A stretch of DNA of 64,000 bases from Salmonella enterica subsp. houtenae serovar Houten (GTDB lineage Bacteria > Pseudomonadota > Gammaproteobacteria > Enterobacterales > Enterobacteriaceae), in assembly GCA_900478215.1 (NCBI GenBank), contig LS483478.1, positions 2,046,001 to 2,110,000 on the forward strand, given 5' to 3'. The translations under genes and the position numbers were made by a program. Numbering within the stretch: the first letter of the stretch is position 1; every line of letters starts with the position of its first letter. Below, piece by piece: positions 34,297-42,716 of the stretch. Below the pieces are notes generated by a model. The model worked only from the letters and a program-made list of their open reading frames with translations. It did no database searches and had not been told where the DNA came from.

Positions 34297-34935
34297 ATGA
34301 AAAAATTCACAGTGGCGGCCCTGGCATTAACAACTCTTCTCTCAGGCAGCGCGTTCGCGCACGAAGCCGGAGAATTCTTTATGCGCGCAGGCCCGGCAAC
34401 CGTCAGACCTACAGAAGGGGCGGGGGGGACGCTGGGGCATTTAAACGGGTTTGATGTGAGTAATAACACGCAACTCGGCCTGACATTCACTTACATGGCG
34501 ACGGATAATATCGGGGTTGAATTGCTGGCGGCTACGCCGTTCCGCCATAAGGTGGGTACGGGCGCGACGGGCGATATCGCCACGGTTCATCTGTTACCGC
34601 CAACGTTAATGGCGCAGTGGTACTTCGGCGATTCCAGCAGCAAAGTGCGTCCTTATGTCGGCGTGGGGGTGAACTACACCACCTTCTTCGATAACGACTT
34701 TAACGATAATGGTAAAAAGACCGGTCTGTCCGATCTGAGCTTTAAGGATTCCTGGGGCGCGGCAGGGCAAGTTGGGGTGGATTACCTGATTAACCGCGAC
34801 TGGTTAATTGGCGCCTCTGTCTGGTACATGGATATTGATACTACCGCCAATTATAAAATGGGCGGCGTTCAGCAGCATGACAGCGTGCGTCTGGATCCAT
34901 GGGTATTTATGTTCTCGGCAGGCTATCGTTTCTAA
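34297..34935 (+). CDS. ompW: Outer-membrane porin-like protein OmpW
   Basis: 212 residues. A 21-residue signal peptide (MKKFTVAALALTTLLSGSAFA) precedes mature HEAGEFFMRAG; the rest is an eight-stranded beta-barrel ending in aromatic Phe (AGYRF), the BAM signal. OmpW forms a narrow channel for small hydrophobic compounds; in Salmonella it has been linked to paraquat and oxidant sensitivity. An upstream in-frame ATG at 34219 is rejected because of the signal peptide. Confidence 0.96.
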   Translation: MKKFTVAALALTTLLSGSAFAHEAGEFFMRAGPATVRPTEGAGGTLGHLNGFDVSNNTQLGLTFTYMATDNIGVELLAATPFRHKVGTGATGDIATVHLLPPTLMAQWYFGDSSSKVRPYVGVGVNYTTFFDNDFNDNGKKTGLSDLSFKDSWGAAGQVGVDYLINRDWLIGASVWYMDIDTTANYKMGGVQQHDSVRLDPWVFMFSAGYRF

Positions 34936-34952
34936 TCGCGCCATGTTGTGAC

Positions 34953-34978
34953 AAAAAAAGACCCCGCCAGGCGGGGTC
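34953..34978 (-). terminator. Terminator of the katN operon, also after ompW
   Basis: GACCCCGC and GCGGGGTC form an 8-bp stem with a CAG loop. The minus-strand continuation is seven T residues. On the plus strand an A-rich stretch follows, so it acts mainly for katN. Confidence 0.9.
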
Positions 34979-35016
34979 AAAAAGGACATGACACACGGAT
35001 TTTTACTTGTCGGAAC

Positions 35017-35895
35017 TCACTTGTCTTCTTTCGGTTCGCCGTAGCCTAGTTCTGCGCCGGTGAGGGGATCAACGGTGGGGTCCGATTTCGTTCTTTCTGC
35101 CATCGCTTTGAGCAGCGCCAACTGTTCACGCGGCAATTTCACTGTCGCCAGACCATCGCCGCCATCAACAGCAGGCATCGGCTCTGCAACATAGTTGAAG
35201 TTCTCATCGCTATTCCAGCTACCACGCGGGTCATCGCCTTGCGACATGTTGTAGTACACGTCGGTATACTGTTCTACCGGCGGTAATTTACCCGGCGGGA
35301 AGTTATTACGAATCGAATACAGCGCCTTTTCAAAAGAGAGCTGGTGCGCCACTTCACGGGTCATTAAGAAACTGAGCGTATCTTTTACGCCAGGATCGTC
35401 GGTCAGATTAATCAGGCGTTCATAAATGATCTTCGCTCGCGCCTCTGCCGCGATGTTTGAGCGTAGATCGGCTGTGACTTCGCCGATAGTATCGATATAA
35501 GCCGCGGTCCACGGTACGCCGCCGGAATTAGTCAACGCAGGGCCGCCGCCATACAGCAGAGAAGTGATATGGCTGTCATTACCATTCTGCGTCAGCGAGC
35601 GATAAAGTTCCGCTTCGCTTTCGGTGCCTTCCGCCAGCTCGCCTTTAGCGCCTTTATTAAGCATCCCTACCAGTGAGCCGATAATTTCCAGATGACTCAG
35701 CTCTTCGGTGGCGATGTCCATTAACATCTCTCTACGACCGGCGTCATCATCACTTAAACCTTGCGTGAAGTAGCGGCATGCGGCCGCCAGTTCGCCCTGC
35801 GGGCCGCCAAACTGTTCCAGCAGCAGGTTCGCTAATCCGGGATTAGGCTCGCTCACTCGCACTGTATATTGAAGTTGTTTTACGTGTCGAAACAT
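35017..35895 (-). CDS. katN: Non-haem manganese catalase KatN
   Basis: 292 residues, ferritin-like four-helix bundle. Probable di-manganese ligands are Glu35 (GGPQGELAAAC), Glu64/65 and His68 (IATEELSHLE), and the second pair in AAEARAKIIYERL and REVAHQLSF. It decomposes hydrogen peroxide without haem and is unaffected by haem-catalase loss. KatN was described in Salmonella as RpoS-regulated; E. coli K-12 lacks it. It is last in the yciG-yciF-yciE-katN operon, 19 nt after yciE. Confidence 0.95.
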   Translation of the reverse strand: MFRHVKQLQYTVRVSEPNPGLANLLLEQFGGPQGELAAACRYFTQGLSDDDAGRREMLMDIATEELSHLEIIGSLVGMLNKGAKGELAEGTESEAELYRSLTQNGNDSHITSLLYGGGPALTNSGGVPWTAAYIDTIGEVTADLRSNIAAEARAKIIYERLINLTDDPGVKDTLSFLMTREVAHQLSFEKALYSIRNNFPPGKLPPVEQYTDVYYNMSQGDDPRGSWNSDENFNYVAEPMPAVDGGDGLATVKLPREQLALLKAMAERTKSDPTVDPLTGAELGYGEPKEDK

Positions 35896-35914
35896 ATTGC
35901 CTCCTGCTTATTAT

Positions 35915-36421
35915 TTATTTTTTGGCTTCAACGCCATCTGCTTCAGATCGCAGTAAAAATTGTTCCGTTATCTGCGGAATATGTTTGATAAGCCAGTCAG
36001 CCATTTGCATTTCTTCTTTCAGAATGGCTTCAATCGTCGGAATTGAGGCTGTGTCGCCTGCTTTTTTTGCCGCTGCCAGGAGGGAGGTATAACAAGCAAT
36101 TTCGAACTGCTCGAAAACATAACCGCTAATTGAGCCTTTGACAATTTCATCGGAAGGGAACATGCCCCCGATAGATTGCCCCATCGCTGCCATTTTGCTC
36201 ATGGAGTCTTTCAACACCGAGCGGGAAATACCATTACGGTCCAACACTTCTTCGAGCATGGTAATTTGATGTTTGGTTTCACTAATGTGTTGTTCAATTC
36301 TGGCTTTTATATCAGGATAATTTTCAATACGGCTGGCCATAGATTCAAGCATCGATTCTGCCTGTTTTTCCATGGCATGGGCGTCACGAAGCCAGTCATG
36401 ATAATGTTCAGTATAATTCAT
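35915..36421 (-). CDS. yciE: DUF892 ferritin-like protein YciE
   Basis: 168 residues, four-helix DUF892 protein. The opening NYTEHYHDWLRDAHAMEKQAE and the YVFEQFEIACYTSLLAAAK helix carry the conserved Glu/His residues expected to bind a di-metal centre. Function is not proven; with YciF and KatN it suggests stationary-phase oxidative or osmotic protection. ATG at 36421 follows AGGAAT-type spacing. Confidence 0.94.
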   Translation of the reverse strand: MNYTEHYHDWLRDAHAMEKQAESMLESMASRIENYPDIKARIEQHISETKHQITMLEEVLDRNGISRSVLKDSMSKMAAMGQSIGGMFPSDEIVKGSISGYVFEQFEIACYTSLLAAAKKAGDTASIPTIEAILKEEMQMADWLIKHIPQITEQFLLRSEADGVEAKK

Positions 36422-36494
36422 TTTAAATTCCTCAATGCGTGATAACCTGGTCCGATAATAAAATCGGAATCATGCAAGCTGATAATTAAAAATA

Positions 36495-36998
36495 TTATTT
36501 CGATTTGCGTTCAGCACTTTTATTAACATTGCTGACTGCTAAATCGGTAAGTTTTAAATCAGTTTGTTTTTCCTCGTCGAGGGTTTCTTTGAGCAGTTTT
36601 AATGCCTTACTATAGCCGAGCTGCTCGGCCAGGGTAGCTAACGTGCCGTAACTGGCGATTTCATAATGCTCGACTTTTTGCGCCGCGGCGATAAGAGCTG
36701 CATCGCGTACTTCGTTTTTCTCTGTACTTTCGATGACTTCATTGGCTTCTTCAATCAGCCCTTCCATAGCGACGCATTTCATTCTTTTCAGTTTAATGCC
36801 AGATTCAGATTCCACGATCTGATCAATACGTTCAATCTGACCCTGGGTTTCTTCAAGATGAGATTGAAAGGCCTGGCTTAATGTTTCATTGGACGTGGCT
36901 CTGGCAAGTTTAGAAAGAGCCTTGGTTAATTGTTTTTCTGCACTATAGGTGTCTGAAAGCAGATGGATAAAAAGGTCTTCAACGGTTTTGATATTCAT
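36495..36998 (-). CDS. yciF: DUF892 ferritin-like protein YciF
   Basis: 167 residues, paralogue of YciE; the E. coli structure is a ferritin-like dimer. Conserved elements include LSDTYSAEKQL near the start and AQKVEHYEIASYGTLATLA, with metal-ligand-type Glu and His. The ATG at 36998 (MNIKTVED) is preceded by AGGAG and matches the family. An in-frame ATG seven codons upstream would include the ribosome-binding site and is rejected. Confidence 0.95.
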   Translation of the reverse strand: MNIKTVEDLFIHLLSDTYSAEKQLTKALSKLARATSNETLSQAFQSHLEETQGQIERIDQIVESESGIKLKRMKCVAMEGLIEEANEVIESTEKNEVRDAALIAAAQKVEHYEIASYGTLATLAEQLGYSKALKLLKETLDEEKQTDLKLTDLAVSNVNKSAERKSK

Positions 36999-37087
36999 AA
37001 ATCTAATTCTCCTGGGCAAAATACTGCGAGCCAGAAGACTCGCAGATTACTTGATAAAAGCATGTGATATACTTACATTACAGTAAA

Positions 37088-37270
37088 TCAGGAATTATCG
37101 GATTTACGTCCGCCGTGACTATTCTGGCCACCTTTTTTACCGGCTTCAGAAGCTCGTTGCGGATCGTTTTTGAAATTCCCACCGCTATGTTGACCGCCTT
37201 TGCGGCCTGCTTCAGATGCTTTCTCACGATTTTCGGCGAAATTTCCTGAACCACCACGATGTTCGGCCAT
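37088..37270 (-). CDS. yciG: KGG-repeat stress protein YciG
   Basis: 60 residues, glycine- and lysine-rich, with repeated KASEAGRKGGQ / RASEAGKKGGQ units (KGG domains) that also occur in plant LEA-type and bacterial stress proteins. It is first in the operon. AGGAGA precedes the start. In E. coli it is RpoS-dependent and affects swarming. No enzymatic motif. Confidence 0.94.
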   Translation of the reverse strand: MAEHRGGSGNFAENREKASEAGRKGGQHSGGNFKNDPQRASEAGKKGGQNSHGGRKSDNS

Positions 37271-37716
37271 ATTATTTCTCCTGTCTCGTTGATTGCTGAA
37301 AAATCGGTTTTTAACCGTGTCGACACCCTATTAAAATTAGTTGGTTAAACCGATTAGTCAAATTGACGGAAATAGTTGTGATTTACCGCGTAAATAACGC
37401 ACAAAAAATGGTTTAGGGATAATATATTCTATATTTTCTTTTAGAATAAGCGATTTAACAGAAAATACTTTTTATTGCTATTAATAACAATAGTTACTAT
37501 CTGCGGCAATAGAAACGTTAACGCATCGTTTGTTGACATTTATTTACATAAAGGCGGGGGAAATTGACGTGAAAACGATAAATTTATCGCCGTGATTAGG
37601 AGTTTTCTTAGCAAAAATTGACTTCAGACTTTTTGAAAGCTGGACAGGGAATAACACCAAAAAGATTGATGGTGTATGTCTGAATCGTGACTCTGGTTCG
37701 GCGCCAACCACGCATT
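37271..37716. other. AT-rich intergenic region between yciG and trpA
   Basis: About 450 bp with no gene I can support. It contains the yciGFE-katN promoter (transcribed leftwards). I see no clean sigma-S -10 hexamer to assign. AT content is highest at 37400-37500. Confidence 0.5.
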
Positions 37717-37743
37717 AAGCCGCCAGCGTTATGCTGACGGCTT
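37717..37743 (-). terminator. Terminator trp t after trpA
   Basis: AAGCCGCCAGC and GCTGACGGCTT form an 11-bp stem with one mismatched pair and a 5-nt loop, 6 nt after the trpA stop. The T tract is short; in E. coli termination here is assisted by Rho further on. Confidence 0.82.
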
Positions 37744-37749
37744 AACCCA

Positions 37750-38556
37750 TTATGCGCGACTGGCGGCTTTCATGGCTGAGACAAAGGACCTGAGTTCCGC
37801 CAACATCTGTTCGGGAGACGCGTGGTTTTTCTCGAGAATGTTGACAATGGCTGAGCCGGAAATAGCGCCAGCCGCCCCGGCACGCACGGCCGCAGATACC
37901 TGTTCCGGCGAGGAGATACCGAAGCCCTGTAACGCAGGCGCGGCATGGTACCCTTTAAGCTTCTCAAGTAGATGATGCAACGGCAATGCGCCACGGTTTT
38001 CCGCGCCGGTGACGCCCGAACGGGAAAGCAGGTAGGTATAACCGCGGCCGTAAGAGGCGACCTGGCGCAGAAGATCGTCATCCGCATTTGGCGGGCAGAT
38101 GAAGATTGGCGCGATATTATGCCGTAACGCCGCCTGGCGGAAGGGGGCCGATTCTTCAACCGGGACATCTGCGACCAGCACAGAATCTACGCCAACCTGT
38201 TCACAACGGGCATAGAACGCATCTATGCCGTTATTGAACACCAGATTGGCGTACATTAGCAGACCAATCGGAATGGTCGGGTGTTTTTCACGAATCAGCG
38301 CCAGCATTTCAAAACACTGAGCCGGTGTGACGCCAGCGGCAAAGGCGCGTAAGTTCGCATTCTGGATAGTGGGACCATCGGCCAAAGGATCGGAGAAGGG
38401 AATCCCTAACTCCAGAGCGTCGGCGCCGGCGTCAATCAGCGTGTCGATAATTTTCAGTGACTGTTCAATGCCAGGGTCGCCCAGGGTCACGAAGGGGACA
38501 AAGGCGCCTTCCCGGCGATCGTTGAGCTGTGCAAATAAATTTTCGTAGCGTTCCAT
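37750..38556 (-). CDS. trpA: Tryptophan synthase alpha chain
   Basis: 268-residue TIM barrel that cleaves indole-3-glycerol phosphate to indole, which is channelled to TrpB. Catalytic Glu49 and Asp60 are both present (ALELGIPFSDPLAD). The phosphate-binding GFGISSPEQV and GAISGSA stretches are visible. The start shares one base with the trpB stop (TGATG), the classic coupling. Confidence 0.98.
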   Translation of the reverse strand: MERYENLFAQLNDRREGAFVPFVTLGDPGIEQSLKIIDTLIDAGADALELGIPFSDPLADGPTIQNANLRAFAAGVTPAQCFEMLALIREKHPTIPIGLLMYANLVFNNGIDAFYARCEQVGVDSVLVADVPVEESAPFRQAALRHNIAPIFICPPNADDDLLRQVASYGRGYTYLLSRSGVTGAENRGALPLHHLLEKLKGYHAAPALQGFGISSPEQVSAAVRAGAAGAISGSAIVNILEKNHASPEQMLAELRSFVSAMKAASRA

Positions 38557-39749
38557 CAGATTTCCCCTCGCGCTTTCAGGATATCGTGTACGGTAAAGAT
38601 GTCTTTATCGCCGCGGCCAGAGAGATTGACCACCAGCAGTTGCTCTTTTTCCGGCTGCTCGCGCATCATTTTCAGAGCGTGCGCCAACGCGTGGGAGGAT
38701 TCCAGCGCCGGGATAATTCCCTCATGGCGGCACAACGTTTTGAATGCTTCCAGCGCTTCATCATCGGTAATGGAGACATAATCCGCGCGTCCGATGCTGT
38801 TCAGGTACGCATGTTGCGGCCCAACGGATGGGAAATCCAGCCCGGCGGAAATAGAATATGACTCTTCAATTTGCCCGTCCGCTGTTTGCATCATCGGCGC
38901 TTTCATACCGAAATAGATGCCAACGCGACCATGTTTAAGCGGCGCGCCATGCTCGCCGGTTTCAATACCGTGACCGCCGGGTTCAACGCCTATTAGCCCG
39001 ACGCTGGTATCATTAATAAAATCCGCAAACATCCCGATAGCGTTTGAGCCGCCACCGACGCAAGCAATAACGGCATCTGGCAGACGGCCCTCTTTGTCGA
39101 GGATTTGCGCTTTCGTCTCTTCGCCAATCATGCGTTGAAACTCGCGAACGATGGTGGGATAGGGATGCGGGCCTGCCGCCGTGCCGAGCATATAGTGCGC
39201 GGTTTCGTAACTACCGGACCAGTCGCGCAGCGCCTCGTTACAGGCATCTTTTAGCGTAGCGGAGCCGCTATGAACCGGGATTACCTCAGCGCCCATCAGA
39301 CGCATACGGAAGACGTTCGGCGACTGGCGCTCGACGTCTTTGGCGCCCATATAGATACGGCATTTCAGACCCAGCAGGGCGCTGGCGAGCGCAGAGGCGA
39401 CGCCGTGCTGACCGGCGCCGGTTTCAGCGATAATCTCGGTTTTACCCATCCGCCTGGCCAGCAGCGCCTGACCCAGTACCTGATTGGTTTTGTGCGCGCC
39501 GCCGTGCAGTAAATCTTCGCGCTTTAGATACAACGTGGTACGCGTACCGGCGGTAATGTTCTGACATTTCGTCAGCGCGGTGGGGCGTCCCGCGTAGTTT
39601 TTTAGCAGATCGGCGAATTGCGCCTGAAACTCAGGATCTTTTTGCGCGCTGACGAAGGCCTCTTCAAGCTGGCTCAGCGCAGGCATCAGGATCTGCGGTA
39701 CATACATGCCGCCGAATTCACCAAAGTAGGGATTGAGAAGTGTTGTCAT
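38556..39749 (-). CDS. trpB: Tryptophan synthase beta chain
   Basis: 397-residue PLP enzyme that joins indole and serine to tryptophan. PLP-binding Lys87 (HGGAHKTNQ), Glu109 in AETGAGQHG and the phosphate-binding GGGSNAIG loop are all in place. 9 nt after trpC. Confidence 0.98.
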   Translation of the reverse strand: MTTLLNPYFGEFGGMYVPQILMPALSQLEEAFVSAQKDPEFQAQFADLLKNYAGRPTALTKCQNITAGTRTTLYLKREDLLHGGAHKTNQVLGQALLARRMGKTEIIAETGAGQHGVASALASALLGLKCRIYMGAKDVERQSPNVFRMRLMGAEVIPVHSGSATLKDACNEALRDWSGSYETAHYMLGTAAGPHPYPTIVREFQRMIGEETKAQILDKEGRLPDAVIACVGGGSNAIGMFADFINDTSVGLIGVEPGGHGIETGEHGAPLKHGRVGIYFGMKAPMMQTADGQIEESYSISAGLDFPSVGPQHAYLNSIGRADYVSITDDEALEAFKTLCRHEGIIPALESSHALAHALKMMREQPEKEQLLVVNLSGRGDKDIFTVHDILKARGEI

Positions 39750-39758
39750 GTTTTTTCC

Positions 39759-41117
39759 TTAATATGCGCGCAGTGTCTGAAAAACCGAGGCCAGAAGACG
39801 AGCATCTTTGATGCCCGGCTGTGACTCCACACCTGAATTAAAATCGAGACCGGCACAGCCGACTTGCGCTGCCTGGACGCAGTTATCGGCCGCCAGCCCG
39901 CCCGCCAGTAACACATTATCCAGCGGTTGCCCCTGTAGCAGCGACCAGTCGAAGCGCTGTCCGCTGCCGCCTTGCCCATTGTCGAAAATGTATTTATCGA
40001 CATGGTGATAATCGCGCGCGGGAAGGGCATCGCTAATGCTCAGCGCCTTCCAGATTTGTACATTGCGCGGCAACGCCTCGCGCAGCGCGTTGACATACGC
40101 CTGGTCTTCGCTGCCATGTAGCTGTACGGCAGAAAGCGACAGGACGGCGGCTTTCTGGCAAACATCAGCGATATCAGCGTTCTGGAAAACGCCGACGTAC
40201 TGCAATGGCGCAGCGGCTATCGTCTCCCGCGCCTGGTCGATATTGACGATACGAGGCGAGGCGGGAGCGAAAATCAGTCCGCCGTAGACGGCGCCAGCGT
40301 CATAGGCAGCTTTGGCATCCTGGGCGCGGGTCAGGCCGCAGACTTTATTCTCGCCAAGCAGCACGCGACGGACGGCGGCGTTAAGATCGTCATGCGCCAT
40401 TAACGCGGAGCCAATTAAAAAACCGTTGGCGAAGTGGCTCAATTCGCGTACCTGACCGTAGGTGTTAATCCCGGACTCGCTGATGACAGTCACGCCGTGG
40501 CCCAGTTTTGGCGCCAGCTGGCGGGTGCGATTCAAATCAATCGACAGATCGCGCAGATCGCGATTGTTGATACCTACCACTTTTGCGCCTAACGCTATCG
40601 CGCGCTCCCGTTCTTCGTCATTACTGACTTCCGTGAGTACGCCCATTTTCAGACTGTGCGCGACGGCAGAGAGTTGGCGATACTGCTCGTCATCCAGAAC
40701 CGAGAGCATCAGTAAACAGGCATCAGCCTGATAGTAACGGGCAAGGTAGATCTGATAGGGATCGATAATAAAATCCTTACACAGAATCGGTTGAGGCGCG
40801 TTTTGGCTAACGACCGACAGAAAATCGAAGCTCCCCTGAAAATATTTTTCGTCGGTGAGAACCGAGATCGCCGAGGCGTAATGTTGATAGATACTGGCAA
40901 TACGCGCCGGATCGAAATCATCGCGAATCACGCCTTTTGATGGCGATGCTTTCTTACACTCCAGAATAAAGGTGGTACGCGCACCCTGGAGCGCATCATA
41001 AAAATGGCGTGTACTTGGCTGGATCTCATTTTGAAAACTGGCCAGCGGCTGTTGCTGTTTGCGGGCTTCTACCCAAATCGCCTTGTCTGCGACGATTTTC
41101 GCTAAAACGGTTTGCAT
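39759..41117 (-). CDS. trpCF: Bifunctional indole-3-glycerol phosphate synthase / phosphoribosylanthranilate isomerase
   Basis: 452 residues with two fused TIM barrels. The N-terminal synthase (about 1-255) contains FILECKKASPSKG and VISESGI. The C-terminal PRA isomerase (about 256-452) begins near KVCGLTRAQDA and ends with DFNSGVESQPG. The fusion is normal for enterics. It starts 3 nt after trpD. Confidence 0.97.
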   Translation of the reverse strand: MQTVLAKIVADKAIWVEARKQQQPLASFQNEIQPSTRHFYDALQGARTTFILECKKASPSKGVIRDDFDPARIASIYQHYASAISVLTDEKYFQGSFDFLSVVSQNAPQPILCKDFIIDPYQIYLARYYQADACLLMLSVLDDEQYRQLSAVAHSLKMGVLTEVSNDEERERAIALGAKVVGINNRDLRDLSIDLNRTRQLAPKLGHGVTVISESGINTYGQVRELSHFANGFLIGSALMAHDDLNAAVRRVLLGENKVCGLTRAQDAKAAYDAGAVYGGLIFAPASPRIVNIDQARETIAAAPLQYVGVFQNADIADVCQKAAVLSLSAVQLHGSEDQAYVNALREALPRNVQIWKALSISDALPARDYHHVDKYIFDNGQGGSGQRFDWSLLQGQPLDNVLLAGGLAADNCVQAAQVGCAGLDFNSGVESQPGIKDARLLASVFQTLRAY

Positions 41118-41120
41118 TAT

Positions 41121-42716
41121 TTACCCTCTTGCCGCCAGTGCGGTGACCTTGTCATATGCAGTGCCGTTGCGCAGAACATCAAGCACGGTTTGCGCGTTGG
41201 CGTTGAGATCTTCCTGACCATGCAGACGCATCAGCATCGCCACGTTGGCGGCGACGGCGGCCTCATGCGCGGCATCGCCTTTACCTTGTAATAACCGCGT
41301 CAGAATGTCACGGTTTTCTTCCGGCGTGCCGCCAGCCAACTGATCCTGATGGTAAGGCGTCAGGCCAAAATCCTCCGCCGTAAGTTGATAGCTTTTAATT
41401 TCGCCGTCATGCAGCTCCGCGACAATCGTCGGCGCATGGAGCGAAACCTCATCCATGCCGCCGCTATGTACCACTGCCGCGCGCTGATAGCCCAATACCC
41501 GTAAGGTTTCCGCAATCGGCAGCACCAGTTCCGGGCTATAGACGCCAATCAACGCCAGCGGCGGATGCGCCGGGTTGATCAGCGGGCCGAGTACGTTGAA
41601 CAGGGTTCGCGTTTTTAACTGTTGGCGAACCGGCATCGCATGACGGAATCCGGTGTGATATTTCGGCGCGAACAGGAAACAGACGCCCAGTTCATCTAAC
41701 GCCTGGCGTGATTTATCGGCGTTCATATCCAGATTAATACCGAACGCCGCCAACAGATCGGATGACCCCGATTTGCTGGACACGCTGCGGTTGCCGTGTT
41801 TCGCCACTTTCAGTCCGCAGGCCGCCGCGACAAAGGCGCTGGCGGTAGAGATATTGATACTGTTACTGCCGTCGCCGCCGGTACCGACGATATCCGCAAA
41901 CAGATAGTCCGGGCGCGGGAACGGGGCGGCATTTTCCAGCAGTGCAGTGGCGGCGCCGGCAATTTCATTGGGATGTTCGCCGCGAATTTTCATGCTCACC
42001 AGCGCGGCGGCGAGCTGTTCAGGTTTAAGTTCGCCGCGGACGACCGCCGAAAACAACTGATGGCTCTCTTGTTGCGTCAGAGTTTGCGCTTGATAGAGTT
42101 TCTCCAGTATCGGCTGTAGGGTGTTTGTCGGTTCCAGCTTTTGCTGCGCCCAGGCTAATGTCTGCTCCAGCAGACGCGCGCCCTGCGTCGTCAGGATGGA
42201 CTCCGGATGGAATTGAAAACCGCAAACGCGATCCGCATCATGACGTACCGCCATCACCATGCCGTTGAAGTGGGCGTTAATGGTCAGTCCGGCAGGAACA
42301 TTACTGCCGACCAGGGAATGATAACGCGCGACCGGTAGCGGATTCGCCAGACCGGCGAACATCGCCTGACCGTCATGTTCAATGCTGGAGGCTTTGCCAT
42401 GCAGGATTTCTCCCGCCTGACCGACATAACCGCCGTAAGCTTCGACAATGGCCTGATGCCCCAGACAAATGCCGATGATCGGTAACTTGCCGCGTAGTCG
42501 GGTCAGCAGCTCCGGCATACAGCCTGCCTCGCTGGGAACGCCCGGACCAGGGGAGAGCATTAGCACCGGATTTTTCATCGTCGCCAGGCGATCGATAAGC
42601 GTCTGCGCCGGAATATGGTTACGGTAAATCACCACGTTATGACCGTTGGTTCGTAGCTGATCTGCCAGGTTCCAGGTAAACGAATCGATGTTATCGAGCA
42701 GCAGAATATCAGCCAT
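41121..42716 (-). CDS. trpGD: Anthranilate synthase component II / anthranilate phosphoribosyltransferase fusion
   Basis: 531 residues. The N-terminal class I glutamine amidotransferase (about 1-195) has nucleophile Cys84 in GICLGHQA and late His-x-Glu in FQFHPESIL. The C-terminal transferase (about 200-531) has GTGGDGSNSINIST. It supplies ammonia to TrpE and then adds phosphoribose to anthranilate. The start shares one base with the trpE stop. Confidence 0.97.
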   Translation of the reverse strand: MADILLLDNIDSFTWNLADQLRTNGHNVVIYRNHIPAQTLIDRLATMKNPVLMLSPGPGVPSEAGCMPELLTRLRGKLPIIGICLGHQAIVEAYGGYVGQAGEILHGKASSIEHDGQAMFAGLANPLPVARYHSLVGSNVPAGLTINAHFNGMVMAVRHDADRVCGFQFHPESILTTQGARLLEQTLAWAQQKLEPTNTLQPILEKLYQAQTLTQQESHQLFSAVVRGELKPEQLAAALVSMKIRGEHPNEIAGAATALLENAAPFPRPDYLFADIVGTGGDGSNSINISTASAFVAAACGLKVAKHGNRSVSSKSGSSDLLAAFGINLDMNADKSRQALDELGVCFLFAPKYHTGFRHAMPVRQQLKTRTLFNVLGPLINPAHPPLALIGVYSPELVLPIAETLRVLGYQRAAVVHSGGMDEVSLHAPTIVAELHDGEIKSYQLTAEDFGLTPYHQDQLAGGTPEENRDILTRLLQGKGDAAHEAAVAANVAMLMRLHGQEDLNANAQTVLDVLRNGTAYDKVTALAARG

